A DNA stretch of 51,314 nt from JALYNX01 sp044867525 (GCA_044867525.1 JBIOVB010000054.1:1-51314); one strand, 5' to 3'; numbered from the stretch's first letter, positions 25,646 through 33,822 are shown. The notes: generated by a model not told the origin, from the letters alone. Program-made: numbers and translations.

Positions 25646-26052
25646 TTGCCCTCGGAGCCGATGTGCACCGTCCCGGTGAACAGGCCGATGACCCGGCCAT
25701 CGGACCTGGTCACGTCGACGCGATAGGTCCCAAGAGTCCGACCCCGGGATATCTCAACAGCTGACGCCTGGATGCGATCGCCAACCGTGGCGGCCGCGGT
25801 GAGCACGAGATGGGCGTCGATCGCAACCGCCCGCGTCCCGGCGGCGTTCGAGGCCAGGGAAAACGCGCAGTCCGCCAGAGAGAAGACCATGCCCCCGTGC
25901 CCCAACTCCAGGAAGTTGAGGTGCTCGGGCCGGACCACGAGGCCGACCACGATTCGCGAGTCGTCGACAGACACCAGGCCCACCCCCAGCGCTTGGGCGT
26001 AGGCGTCGGCGTCGAGCATCGACTCGATCACCCCTAGGTCGAAATCTGGCAT
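25642..26052 (-). CDS. PaaI-type hotdog thioesterase
   Basis: Predicted acyl-CoA thioesterase of 136 aa with a single hotdog domain. The PaaI-type motif LELGHGGMVFSLADCAFSLA includes the HGG oxyanion turn (residues 52-54) and Asp61, the catalytic Asp position of PaaI enzymes. The region RTLGTYRVDVTRSDGRVIG is the second half of the fold. It is leaderless by its TAACCT box 8 nt upstream of the ATG. It lies between purB (3' overlap of 4 bp) and purC (divergent, 48 bp). Substrate unknown; a phenylacetate pathway is not present nearby. Confidence 0.85.
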   Translation of the reverse strand: MPDFDLGVIESMLDADAYAQALGVGLVSVDDSRIVVGLVVRPEHLNFLELGHGGMVFSLADCAFSLASNAAGTRAVAIDAHLVLTAAATVGDRIQASAVEISRGRTLGTYRVDVTRSDGRVIGLFTGTVHIGSEGN

Positions 26053-26060
26053 CGGAGCCG

Positions 26061-26066
26061 AGGTTA
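26061..26066 (-). promoter_or_regulatory. -10 box for the PaaI-type thioesterase
   Basis: TAACCT on the minus strand, 8 nt before the ATG at 26052. Confidence 0.45.
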
Positions 26067-26086
26067 GGGGCGCCGTGACGCGGCAC

Positions 26087-26092
26087 TACCCT
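26087..26092 (+). promoter_or_regulatory. -10 box for purC-purS-purQ-purL
   Basis: TACCCT, 8 nt before the purC ATG; it would drive the four coupled genes as a leaderless polycistronic mRNA. Confidence 0.5.
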
Positions 26093-26100
26093 GCCGCCAC

Positions 26101-26982
26101 ATGGTTGCGCTGACCCATGTGGCCTCGGGCAAGGTCCGGGAGATGTACGAGGTCGATTCCGAGCACCTGCTGCTCGTCGCCACCGATCGAATCTCGGCCT
26201 ACGACGTGATCCTCAACCAGCCGATCCCGGACAAGGGCCGGGTGCTCACCGGGCTCAGCCTTCATTTCTTCGACTACCTGGACACCCCCAACCACCTGGT
26301 GACCACCGATCTCAGCGGGGTCGCGGAGCTTTCCGGATCCGCCCTTCAGGAGCTCTCGGGCCGGGCCATGGTGGTCCGGCGGGCCGAGGTGATCCCGGTG
26401 GAGTGTGTGGTCCGGGGCTACCTCTACGGGTCTTCCTGGCGCGAGTACCGAGACGGTGGCGGCCCGACGACGGAGCACCTGCCCCCGGGCCTGGTGCTCG
26501 CCGACCGCCTCCCCGAACCGATCTTCACCCCGGCCACCAAGGCGACCACCGGCCACGACGAGAACATCACAGAGTCCCAAACAAGGGACTTGCTCGGTGA
26601 CGACCTATATGAAGAGCTGCGTGAGAGGTCGGTCGACATCTATCTCAGGGCCTCTGAATACGCCGCAGGCAAAGGAGTGATCCTCGCCGACACCAAGTTC
26701 GAATTCGGCTTCGCGGGTGACGACCTGCTCCTGATCGACGAGGTCCTGACCCCGGACTCATCCCGCTACTGGCCTGCGGACGAATGGGAGCCGGGCCAAG
26801 ACGCCCCCTCCTTCGACAAGCAGTACGTGCGGGAGTGGCTGGACACCACCGATTGGGATCGGACTCCGCCACCACCGGACCTGCCCGAGGAGATCGTTGC
26901 CGGGACGAGGTCCCGCTACGTGGAGGCCTACGAGCGGATCACCGGTTCCAGCTTCGACGAGTACCTGGCAACTGCCCGATGA
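26101..26982 (+). CDS. purC: SAICAR synthetase
   Basis: ATP-dependent joining of aspartate to CAIR to give SAICAR. The 293-aa protein has the usual SGKVREMYEVDSEHLLLVAT nucleotide-binding start, DRISAYDVILNQPIPDKG, VECVVRGYLYGSSWREY and LIDEVLTPDSSRYWP, the last being the metal/substrate signature of PurC. It is the first gene of a four-gene chain; its stop overlaps the purS ATG (ATGA). Confidence 0.97.
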   Translation: MVALTHVASGKVREMYEVDSEHLLLVATDRISAYDVILNQPIPDKGRVLTGLSLHFFDYLDTPNHLVTTDLSGVAELSGSALQELSGRAMVVRRAEVIPVECVVRGYLYGSSWREYRDGGGPTTEHLPPGLVLADRLPEPIFTPATKATTGHDENITESQTRDLLGDDLYEELRERSVDIYLRASEYAAGKGVILADTKFEFGFAGDDLLLIDEVLTPDSSRYWPADEWEPGQDAPSFDKQYVREWLDTTDWDRTPPPPDLPEEIVAGTRSRYVEAYERITGSSFDEYLATAR

Positions 26983-27221
26983 AGGTCACCGTGGGCATCA
27001 CCAGACGCCCCGAGATCGCAGATCCCCAAGGCACCACGATCCAACGAGCACTGCATGACCTCGGTCACAATGAGGTGGTGTCGGTACGGGTCGACCGTGT
27101 GATCCATCTCGAGGTCCAGGGTGACGATTCCGAAATCGTTCGGGGCCAGGTGACCGAGATGTGCAGGAAGGTGCTGGCCAACCCGGTTCTCGAGGATTTC
27201 ACCATCGAGGTGACCTCGTGA
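26979..27221 (+). CDS. purS: FGAM synthase small subunit PurS
   Basis: An 80-aa structural subunit that bridges PurL and PurQ and helps channel ammonia in the FGAM synthase complex. The sequence MKVTVGITRRPEIADPQG, followed by TIQRALHDLGHNEV and a C-terminal VLEDFTIEV strand, matches PurS. It has 4-bp overlaps on both sides (ATGA with purC, GTGA with purQ), which fits the need for matched subunit levels. Its presence means FGAM synthase is the three-subunit small-PurL type. Confidence 0.95.
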   Translation: MKVTVGITRRPEIADPQGTTIQRALHDLGHNEVVSVRVDRVIHLEVQGDDSEIVRGQVTEMCRKVLANPVLEDFTIEVTS

Positions 27222-27862
27222 GGACGGCGGTTGTAGTGTTCCCGGGCACCAATTGCGAACAGGATGTCGCCCATGCACTGACCACCATGGGTGGCGACGC
27301 CGAATTGGTGTGGCATCGAGAGACCGATCTCTCCGAGTTCGACGGCGTGGTGCTGCCCGGTGGCTTCGCGCACGGGGACTACCTCCGGACCGGCGCCATT
27401 GCCCGCTTCTCGCCGGTGATGGGCGAGGTGACTCGGATGGCAGAGGTGGGGCGCCCGGTGCTCGGTATCTGCAACGGATTTCAGGTCTTGTGCGAGGCCG
27501 GATTGCTCCCCGGGGCCCTGATCGCGAACCGTGACCTTGCCTTCATCTGCCGTTTCGTCGAACTCGAAGTAGTCGATACCGGGACGATCCTCACCAACGC
27601 CGCCTCGGTCGGGCAGCGGATCAGGATTCCTCTCAACTCGTACGAGGGAAACTGGGTGGACCCGACGGATGCCGGGCGCATCGTCCTCCAGTACGTCGAT
27701 GACCCAAACGGATCCCAAGGACGGGCGGCAGCCGTGGCCAACCCCGAAGGCAACGTGGTCGGGGTGATGCCGCACCCCGAGCGCGGCACCGAACACCTTC
27801 TGGGCTCGACTGACGGGCGAATCCTGCTCGAAGGGTTTCTCAGCGCCCTGGTCGCGGTGTGA
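27218..27862 (+). CDS. purQ: FGAM synthase glutaminase subunit PurQ
   Basis: Class I glutamine amidotransferase that releases ammonia for PurL. The 214-aa protein carries the nucleophile Cys in VLGICNGFQVLCEAG, the oxyanion region VVLPGGFAHGDYLRTGAIA and the His/Glu of the triad in GVMPHPERGTEHLLGS. The GTG at 27218 is within the purS stop. The stop overlaps the purL GTG by 4 bp (GTGTGA). Confidence 0.96.
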   Translation: MRTAVVVFPGTNCEQDVAHALTTMGGDAELVWHRETDLSEFDGVVLPGGFAHGDYLRTGAIARFSPVMGEVTRMAEVGRPVLGICNGFQVLCEAGLLPGALIANRDLAFICRFVELEVVDTGTILTNAASVGQRIRIPLNSYEGNWVDPTDAGRIVLQYVDDPNGSQGRAAAVANPEGNVVGVMPHPERGTEHLLGSTDGRILLEGFLSALVAV

Positions 27863-30021
27863 CTTCGACCGTCGAGCCAATCCACCGCCAACTCGGGCTG
27901 ACCGACGACGAGCTCGAATCGGTAGTCGGGATCCTGGGGCGCGAGCCCTGGCCTGCCGAGTTGGCCATGTACTCGGTGATGTGGTCCGAGCATTGCTCCT
28001 ACAAGTCGTCCCGACCCCATCTTCGCCGGTTTCCGACCGAAGCGCCCTGGGTGGTGGTCGGCCCCGGCGAGAACGCCGGCGTCGTCGACCTCGGTGACGG
28101 CTGGCTCGCCGCACTCCGCATCGAGAGCCACAACCACCCCTCGTTTGTCGAGCCCTACCAGGGGGCGGCGACCGGAGTCGGTGGCATCCTGCGCGACGTG
28201 TTCACAATGGGGGCCCGGCCGATCGCCCTCTGGGACCAGATTCGGTTCGGTCCCCTCGATGACGCCGCCAACCGCTATTTGTTCAACGGCGTGGTCTCGG
28301 GGATCGCCGGGTATGGAAACGCGGTCGGGGTCCCCACCGTCGGTGGTGAAGTGGAGTTCGACCCCTGCTATTCGGGCAACCCGCTGGTCAACGTGATGTG
28401 CCTCGGTCTGATGCGCAGCGAGCAGTTGGTGCTGGGCACGGCAGGCACCCCGGGCACGGTTGCGGTGCTGTTGGGAAAGGCCACCGGACGGGATGGGATC
28501 GGCGGAGCCTCCGTGCTCGCCTCCGCGTCCTTCGAGGACTCCTCATCCGACAAGAGGCCCAGTGTCCAGGTGGGCGATCCCTTCGAGGAGAAAAAGCTGA
28601 TCGAGGCCTGCCTCGAGCTCTACGCGAGTGGTCTGGTGGTGGGGGTACAAGACTTGGGCGCGGCGGGGCTGTCCTGCGCAACCTCAGAGCCGGCAGGGCG
28701 CGCCGGTGTCGGCATCGACGTGGACCTCGATGCGGTCCACGTCCGGGAGCCTGGGATGACCGCGCCCGAGCTCCTCATGTCCGAGTCTCAGGAGCGGATG
28801 ATGGCCTTCGTCGACCCCGGATCGGTTGAGTCGGTGTTGGCGACGGCGAGAAAGTGGGAAATCGAGTCCGCGGTGGTCGGCGTGGTCCGTGACGGCGGCA
28901 CCCTCACCATTCGCCACCACGGTGAAGTGGTGGCTCGGATCCCGGCAGCATCCCTGACCGATGCCGCACCGGTCTACGACCGCCCGTTGGCCCGGCCAAG
29001 CGACATCGATGCGGTATGGGATGCCGATCCGGGGAGGCTGGAGCCGGATCCGGCCAGCACGCTGCTTCGCCTTCTCGATGACCCGGCGATGGGATCGACG
29101 GCGTGGGTCCATGAGCAATACGACCACATGCTCTTCCTAAATACCATCGTCGGCCCCGGGTCGGACGGATCCTTGATCCGGGTCCGGGGCACGGAGAAGG
29201 GGCTGGCGGTCTCCACCGACGGCAACGGCCGGCTCTGCCAGCTCGATCCCCGTGGAGGGAGCGCACGGCTGGTGTACGAGGCTGCTCTGAACGTGGCGGT
29301 GACCGGTGCCCGGCCCCTCGCCCTGGTGGACAACCTCAACTTCGGCAATCCGGAGAAACCCGAGGTGATGTGGCAGTTCAGAGAGAGCATCGAGGGGATC
29401 TCGGAGGCGTGTGAGGCGTTGGGGATCCCGGTGGTCGGGGGAAACGTCTCCTTCTACAACGAGAGCCAGGGCGTCGACATCCATCCCACACCGGTAGTGG
29501 GTCTCTTGGGTTTGGCGGACCCGATCCCCGCCAATCCTCCGCGGCTCTCCGGAGCCCGAGAGGGCATGGAGATCTGGGAGATCGGGCCCGAACCGAGCAC
29601 CAACCTGGCGGGCTCCGTCGCCCAGCGGGTGGCCCTGAACCGGCTCGCCGGCCGGCCGACGCTCCCGGACCCAGCGATGGCGAAACGAATAGTCGGCTTC
29701 GTTGCGGACCTAGCGCACATCGCACCTGTGCTTCACGACGTGTCCGGAGGGGGACGAGCGGTCGCCATCGCAGAGATCTGCATCGCATCGGGCGTGGGCG
29801 CCGCCCTGGTCGAAGACGATGTCTCCACCTGGTTTTCGGAGGATCCACACCGGGTGATCGTGTTGCTCGAGCCGGGATCGGTCGAGCTCCCGGCAGACAT
29901 CAGCCGCCAGGTGGGCGTGATCGGTGGTCAGGCAGTCTCCTTCGCCGGCGGCGACGGGATCGGCCTGTTCGCGCTGGCCCGGGCCTATGCCGAGGCGATC
30001 CCTCGCCGGATGGCCGGCTAG
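27859..30021 (+). CDS. purL: FGAM synthase synthetase subunit PurL (small type)
   Basis: ATP-dependent amidation of FGAR to FGAM using ammonia from PurQ. At 720 aa it is the small, PurS-dependent form. Conserved blocks: MYSVMWSEHCSYKSSRP (with the catalytic His), RIESHNHPSFVEPYQGAATG, DLGAAGLSCATSEPAGRAG, ESQERMMAFV, NLNFGNPEKPEVMWQF and VVGGNVSFYNES. The GTG at 27859 overlaps the purQ stop. It is the last gene of the chain; the extended hairpin at 30028-30078 follows 6 bp after its stop. Confidence 0.97.
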   Translation: MTSTVEPIHRQLGLTDDELESVVGILGREPWPAELAMYSVMWSEHCSYKSSRPHLRRFPTEAPWVVVGPGENAGVVDLGDGWLAALRIESHNHPSFVEPYQGAATGVGGILRDVFTMGARPIALWDQIRFGPLDDAANRYLFNGVVSGIAGYGNAVGVPTVGGEVEFDPCYSGNPLVNVMCLGLMRSEQLVLGTAGTPGTVAVLLGKATGRDGIGGASVLASASFEDSSSDKRPSVQVGDPFEEKKLIEACLELYASGLVVGVQDLGAAGLSCATSEPAGRAGVGIDVDLDAVHVREPGMTAPELLMSESQERMMAFVDPGSVESVLATARKWEIESAVVGVVRDGGTLTIRHHGEVVARIPAASLTDAAPVYDRPLARPSDIDAVWDADPGRLEPDPASTLLRLLDDPAMGSTAWVHEQYDHMLFLNTIVGPGSDGSLIRVRGTEKGLAVSTDGNGRLCQLDPRGGSARLVYEAALNVAVTGARPLALVDNLNFGNPEKPEVMWQFRESIEGISEACEALGIPVVGGNVSFYNESQGVDIHPTPVVGLLGLADPIPANPPRLSGAREGMEIWEIGPEPSTNLAGSVAQRVALNRLAGRPTLPDPAMAKRIVGFVADLAHIAPVLHDVSGGGRAVAIAEICIASGVGAALVEDDVSTWFSEDPHRVIVLLEPGSVELPADISRQVGVIGGQAVSFAGGDGIGLFALARAYAEAIPRRMAG

Positions 30022-30027
30022 GCCAGG

Positions 30028-30078
30028 CGAAATTGGGGGCCTCAGCAATCTGTGTGAATGCTGGTTCCCCCAATTTCG
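30028..30078. repeat. Long symmetric hairpin after purL
   Basis: A 12-bp perfect inverted repeat (CGAAATTGGGGG at 30028-30039, complement at 30067-30078) encloses a 3x3 internal loop and an inner 5-bp stem (CAGCA 30043-30047, TGCTG 30059-30063) with an 11-nt loop. It begins 6 bp after the purL stop. It may terminate the purCSQL transcript, but no U-run follows. Its A/T content in the arms is unusual for this window, so a REP/MITE-like element is an alternative. Confidence 0.6.
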
Positions 30079-30144
30079 AGCACCGAGTGAGGTCGGCGCG
30101 GCACCTCGGCATCTCCGCTGGAGACTGACTCCGCGGGTCAGACC

Positions 30145-30150
30145 TAGCCT
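30145..30150 (+). promoter_or_regulatory. -10 box for mobA
   Basis: TAGCCT, 9 nt before the ATG at 30160, in the 138-bp purL-mobA gap downstream of the hairpin. Confidence 0.5.
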
Positions 30151-30159
30151 GCAGCTCGC

Positions 30160-30726
30160 ATGAGCACTCTCGGGGCCGTCCTCGCCGGCGGCGCCAGCAC
30201 CCGAATGGGGTCGGACAAGGCATCCGTCGTAGTCGACGGCCAGACCATGTTGCAGCGAGTGAACTCGGCGCTGAGCGCCGTGTTTTCCAAAGTGGTCGTC
30301 CTCGGTGACGAGAGAACTGGCTTTGAGTGCTGGCCGGACGCGGTTCCCGGAGGCGGCCCGTTGGCGGGCATCGCTTCGGCCCTGTCCCGCATGGAGGAGG
30401 AGCGGGTCCTCGTGGTCGCCGTGGATCAACCGTTTGTCCGGGCCGAGACCCTTGCTGCCCTGGGTGAGGCCAGCTCGCCGCTCGCCGTCGTGCCGGTGGA
30501 TGCGACCGGAGCGCGCCAGGTCACATGTGCCCTCTACCCGAAGTCGATCGAAGTGGCGGCCCTGGAGGAGGCGCGAAACGACGGCTCTGTGCAGAGCCTG
30601 CTCGACCGAGTCTCGTTCGAGGCGGTGACCCCCGAGACATGGGCGCAGTGGGGTGAGGACGGGCGGAGTTGGTTCTCGGTGGACAGTGTCGACGCCCTCG
30701 AGGAGGGGATCCGACGCTATCTCTGA
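30160..30726 (+). CDS. mobA: Molybdenum cofactor nucleotidyltransferase, MobA-like
   Basis: Transfers a nucleotide to molybdopterin to finish molybdenum cofactor; 188 aa. The N-terminal nucleotide-binding loop is LGAVLAGGASTRMGSDKAS, with the GG form typical of MobA (GTP); MocA (CTP) usually has LAAG. The middle has PGGGPLAGIASALS and the metal-binding VVAVDQPFV. It is the only cofactor gene in the window. The xanthine dehydrogenase at 35609-39083 needs a molybdenum cofactor, and Bacillus puc clusters carry a MobA-like protein (PucB), so a supporting role is plausible. A strong hairpin follows the stop. Confidence 0.88.
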   Translation: MSTLGAVLAGGASTRMGSDKASVVVDGQTMLQRVNSALSAVFSKVVVLGDERTGFECWPDAVPGGGPLAGIASALSRMEEERVLVVAVDQPFVRAETLAALGEASSPLAVVPVDATGARQVTCALYPKSIEVAALEEARNDGSVQSLLDRVSFEAVTPETWAQWGEDGRSWFSVDSVDALEEGIRRYL

Positions 30727-30728
30727 AC

Positions 30729-30761
30729 GCGAATCAGGGCCCGGCTCGGGCCCTGATTCGC
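30729..30761. terminator. Bidirectional terminator hairpin between mobA and the small lipoprotein gene
   Basis: A perfect 15-bp stem (GCGAATCAGGGCCCG and its complement) with a GCT loop, starting 2 bp after the mobA stop and followed by TTCT. It lies between convergent genes and can serve both. Confidence 0.8.
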
Positions 30762-30780
30762 TTCTGGCGGTGGTTGGGAT

Positions 30781-30918
30781 TCAGGGGCTACTTGTAGTTG
30801 TTCCCGCCAGAGTCGTCGTCGACCCTCCGTCATCCGGGTCGTCTGTGTCGCAGGCCGTGAGCGCCATGCTCAGGGCCAGCACTGCCGCGAGGAGACCGGA
30901 GGCCACCTTGCTTCTCAT
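30781..30918 (-). CDS. Tiny lipoprotein (45 aa precursor, 23 aa mature)
   Basis: The ATG at 30918 is preceded by a good Shine-Dalgarno (GGAGGA at 30927-30932, 8 nt spacing). The protein is a lipoprotein signal peptide with positive MRSK, a hydrophobic core and lipobox ALTAC (Cys23). The mature part of only 23 residues is acidic and then Thr/Ser-rich (DTDDPDDGG, TTTLAGTTTSSP). It has no room for a folded domain, so it may be a surface lipopeptide, a signalling peptide or a remnant of a longer lipoprotein. The start at 30990 is rejected because it lacks a signal peptide at its N-terminus and a Shine-Dalgarno. Confidence 0.72.
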   Translation of the reverse strand: MRSKVASGLLAAVLALSMALTACDTDDPDDGGSTTTLAGTTTSSP

Positions 30919-30936
30919 GTTCTTCTTCCTCCAACC

Positions 30937-30953
30937 CCGCTCGATGCGAGCGG
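30937..30953 (-). promoter_or_regulatory. Leader hairpin just before the small lipoprotein's Shine-Dalgarno
   Basis: A 7-bp stem (CCGCTCG/CGAGCGG) with a 3-nt loop, ending 4 nt before the GGAGGA site. It would form in the mRNA 5' leader and could influence translation or stability. No riboswitch class is recognised. Confidence 0.4.
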
Positions 30954-31043
30954 CTGAGAGGCTCCATTCCCCCAACCCGGGTGATTTCAAACATCATGCG
31001 GCAACCGGGACCAAAACATCCTGCGTCGGCCGCGCCGCCTGGC

Positions 31044-31065
31044 TAGCTTGAGATGAGAAAGGTGG
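31044..31065 (+). promoter_or_regulatory. Possible -10 box and Shine-Dalgarno for the gene at 31071
   Basis: TAGCTT at 31044-31049 and AAAGGTGG at 31058-31065, the latter 5 nt before the ATG. This gives a short leader. Confidence 0.4.
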
Positions 31066-31070
31066 TCTAG

Positions 31071-31361
31071 ATGGGTTGTCTTCTCGTTCTGTTCGTGGCA
31101 CTCAGCCCCCGGTTGGGAATGGTCGCGATCTGGCTGCTCACCGACTGGGAAGACCGGGTGTTCAACGGATGGCTTATCCCCGTCCTCGGGATCATCCTCC
31201 TTCCTTGGACCACCGTCCTCTACACGATCGGCTTCGTCCTCGGTGGTGACACCGCGGTGCCATGGGGAATCCTCGGCGCCATCATCGGGGTCTTCGCAGA
31301 CATCATGAGCTATGCCTCCTCGTCGAAGCCGATCCGGAACAGCTATCAGGGAGCCCGGTAG
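31071..31361 (+). CDS. Small conserved actinobacterial membrane protein
   Basis: A 96-aa protein with three hydrophobic segments. The beginning MGCLLVLFVALSPRLGMVAI, then LLTDWEDRVFNGWLIPVLGI and LLPWTTVLYTI, matches a small uncharacterised membrane protein that I recall as widespread in Actinobacteria (start MGCL, then SPR, TDW, PWTTL). No function is known to me. It sits alone between a divergent tiny lipoprotein gene and purF, with a modest Shine-Dalgarno. Confidence 0.78.
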   Translation: MGCLLVLFVALSPRLGMVAIWLLTDWEDRVFNGWLIPVLGIILLPWTTVLYTIGFVLGGDTAVPWGILGAIIGVFADIMSYASSSKPIRNSYQGAR

Positions 31362-31402
31362 AGCCTTTCCTCTGAGAAGTGGGAAGACCGGCGGGGGCGA
31401 CC

Positions 31403-31408
31403 TACCAT
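31403..31408 (+). promoter_or_regulatory. -10 box for purF-purM
   Basis: TACCAT, 6 nt before the GTG at 31415. It supports that GTG over an open-frame start at 31379. Confidence 0.5.
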
Positions 31409-31414
31409 CGCCCC

Positions 31415-32845
31415 GTGCCCGAACAGCCGGTCAACCTCTCACTGAACGGCCCTGGGGAGGCCTGCGGCGTCGTAGCCGCATACACACCCAAGGAGCGGGC
31501 GGCCAACATCATCTACTTCGGCCTGTATGCCCTCCAGCACCGGGGCCAGGAGTCGGCTGGGATCGCAACCAGCGACGGTGAGACCCTCACCGTCTTCAAG
31601 GACCTCGGCCTGGTGTCACAGGTGTTCGATGAGGCGACCCTCGCCGGGCTGGACGGGCACGTCGGGATCGGGCACACTCGCTATTCGACGATGGGCTCAA
31701 ACAACTGGGCCAATGCCCAGCCTGCCCATCGCCAGGTCGGGCACACCAGCCTCGCCCTCGGTCACAACGGCAACCTGACCAACACCGGGGAGCTGGCCGC
31801 CTCGCTTGGCATCTCCGGGGCGACCACCGACTCCGACCTCATGGCCGAGGGCATCGCCCGCGCTCTCGACGACGAGCGCTCCGACGCCCGCGGTTTGGAG
31901 CTGGCGATCATGGAGGTGGCCCCCACCTGGAAGGGCGCCTTTTCCCTGGTGATGATGGACCAGGGCCGGATCATCGGCCTTCGGGACCCAAACGGTTTCC
32001 GTCCCCTCTGCCTCGGCTCGCTGCCGCTCGGTGGCTGGGTACTGGCCTCGGAGACCGCCGCCCTCGATCTGATCGGGGCCCGCTTCAAGCGGGAGGTCGC
32101 CGCTGGGGAGATGGTGGTCATAGACGCCGGTGGGGTTCACAGCTTCTACCCATTCGCCGACGTGAAGCCGGGCCTGTGCCTCTTCGAGTTCGTCTACTTC
32201 GCCCGGCCCGACAGCCACATGTACGGCCGAAGCATCCACGCCGCCCGTCGCCAGATGGGGGAGATCCTCGCCGGGGAGCACCCCGCGGACGCCGATGTGG
32301 TGGTACCGGTGCCCGAGTCGGGCCTGCCCGCAGCTCAGGGCTTCGCCGCGGCGAGCGGGATTCCATACGCCGACGGCCTGGTCAAGAACCGCTACATCGG
32401 GCGCACCTTCATCGAGCCGACACAGGCGATGCGTGACCGGGGGATCAGGCTCAAACTGAATCCGATCACCGAGAACCTGAAGGAGAAGCGGGTCGTCCTC
32501 GTGGACGACTCGATCGTCCGCGGGTCGACCACCCGCAAGTTGGTGCACATGATCCGGGAGGCAGGGGCAGTCGAGGTGCACCTGCGGGTCTCCTCTCCCC
32601 CCTATCGGTGGCCCTGTTACTACGGGATGGACACATCCGATCGCTCGACGCTCATCGCCTCACGCATGACAGTGGAGGAGATCCGAGACCACCTCGGCGC
32701 CGACTCGCTCGGCTATCTCTCACTGGACGGTCTGCTCTCTGCCACCGGGGTCGCCGACGCCGGCTTCTGCACGGCCTGCCTATCCGGTGACTACCCCACC
32801 GACCTCCCCGAGGTGAGCGACAAGTTCCAGCTCGAGCGCTCCTGA
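31415..32845 (+). CDS. purF: Amidophosphoribosyltransferase
   Basis: First committed step of purine synthesis: PRPP plus glutamine to phosphoribosylamine. The 476-aa protein has a 16-residue propeptide before the nucleophile Cys17 (GPGEACGVVAAY). The N-terminal glutaminase domain has LQHRGQESAGIA and GHTRYSTMGSNNWAN. The C-terminal phosphoribosyltransferase domain has the PRPP loop RVVLVDDSIVRGSTTRKL. Cysteines in LCLFEFVYFARPDS, WPCYYGMD and FCTACLSGDYP match the [4Fe-4S] ligands of the Bacillus-type enzyme. The GTG at 31415 is set by TACCAT 6 nt upstream. purM follows after 2 bp. Confidence 0.97.
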   Translation: MPEQPVNLSLNGPGEACGVVAAYTPKERAANIIYFGLYALQHRGQESAGIATSDGETLTVFKDLGLVSQVFDEATLAGLDGHVGIGHTRYSTMGSNNWANAQPAHRQVGHTSLALGHNGNLTNTGELAASLGISGATTDSDLMAEGIARALDDERSDARGLELAIMEVAPTWKGAFSLVMMDQGRIIGLRDPNGFRPLCLGSLPLGGWVLASETAALDLIGARFKREVAAGEMVVIDAGGVHSFYPFADVKPGLCLFEFVYFARPDSHMYGRSIHAARRQMGEILAGEHPADADVVVPVPESGLPAAQGFAAASGIPYADGLVKNRYIGRTFIEPTQAMRDRGIRLKLNPITENLKEKRVVLVDDSIVRGSTTRKLVHMIREAGAVEVHLRVSSPPYRWPCYYGMDTSDRSTLIASRMTVEEIRDHLGADSLGYLSLDGLLSATGVADAGFCTACLSGDYPTDLPEVSDKFQLERS

Positions 32846-32847
32846 GC

Positions 32848-33822
32848 ATGACCTCATATCGGGACACCGGGGTGGACCTGGAGGCTGCCGCTCGCCACGT
32901 GGAATCGATAGCCGCCAGTGTCACCGCGTCTTGGGGCGAAGGGGTCGTCGGCGGTTTCGGGGGCTTCGCGGCCGGAGTCGAGATCCCCGCCGGCTACCGC
33001 CGCCCGGTGTTGATGATGTCGACCGACGGCGTCGGAACCAAGCTGGAGCTCTGCCGCCTCGCCAATCGCTGGGAAGGCGTGGGGTTCGACCTGGTGGCAA
33101 TGTGCGTTGATGATCTGGCCGCGGTGGGGGCCAGGCCGCTCGGCCTCGTCGACTACATGGCGGTGGGCGCCCTGGACCCAGCCCGTGACCTGGCAATCGT
33201 GTCCTCGATCGCGGCGGCTTGCTCCGAAGCGGGTTGTCCGCTGCTCGGGGGCGAGACCGCGGAGCATCCCGGGGTCATGGCGCGGGATGCGGTGGACCTC
33301 GCCGGGGCGGTGGTCGGGGTGGTCGAGGCCGGTGAAGAGCTGAGCGCGGCCCTGGTGGCCGACGGTGATGTGGTGATCGCCCTCCGCTCCCCGAACCTTC
33401 GCTCCAATGGGTTTTCACTTGTTCGCGCCCTATTCGCCTCTGATATCGAAGAGCACCTCGAAGTCTTCCTCGAACCGTCGGTCATCTACGCCCCCTCCGT
33501 GCTCGCCGCCATAGCCAGCGGAGGGGTCCATGCCGCCGCCCACATCACGGGGGGCGGGCTGAAGGGCAATCTGGCGCGCGTCCTCCCCGAGGGCCTGGGT
33601 GTCACGATCGACTCCGACTCGTGGGAGCCGCCGCAGGTCTTCTCGACGATCGCCTCCCAAGGGGTGAGCCGGGACGAGATGCTGACCACCTTCAACATGG
33701 GGGTCGGGTTCTGCCTCATCGTCGATCCCGGCTCGGTGGGGGCGGTGCTCGAGGCCACTACCTCACACGATCCGTGGCAGGCGGGCTTCGTCACGGCAGG
33801 TGATGGAGTGACCTTGGCATGA
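32848..33822 (+). CDS. purM: AIR synthetase (phosphoribosylformylglycinamidine cyclo-ligase)
   Basis: Closes the imidazole ring, FGAM to AIR. The 324-aa protein starts with TSYRDTGVDLEAA (the conserved YxxAGVD-like beginning with Thr in place of Ala). It shows LMMSTDGVGTKLELC, DLVAMCVDDLAAVGA, PLLGGETAEHPGV, AHITGGGLKGNLARVLP and TTFNMGVGFCLIV. It is slightly short compared with the usual 340-350 aa. The stop overlaps the start of a thioesterase-like gene (ATGA). Confidence 0.96.
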   Translation: MTSYRDTGVDLEAAARHVESIAASVTASWGEGVVGGFGGFAAGVEIPAGYRRPVLMMSTDGVGTKLELCRLANRWEGVGFDLVAMCVDDLAAVGARPLGLVDYMAVGALDPARDLAIVSSIAAACSEAGCPLLGGETAEHPGVMARDAVDLAGAVVGVVEAGEELSAALVADGDVVIALRSPNLRSNGFSLVRALFASDIEEHLEVFLEPSVIYAPSVLAAIASGGVHAAAHITGGGLKGNLARVLPEGLGVTIDSDSWEPPQVFSTIASQGVSRDEMLTTFNMGVGFCLIVDPGSVGAVLEATTSHDPWQAGFVTAGDGVTLA

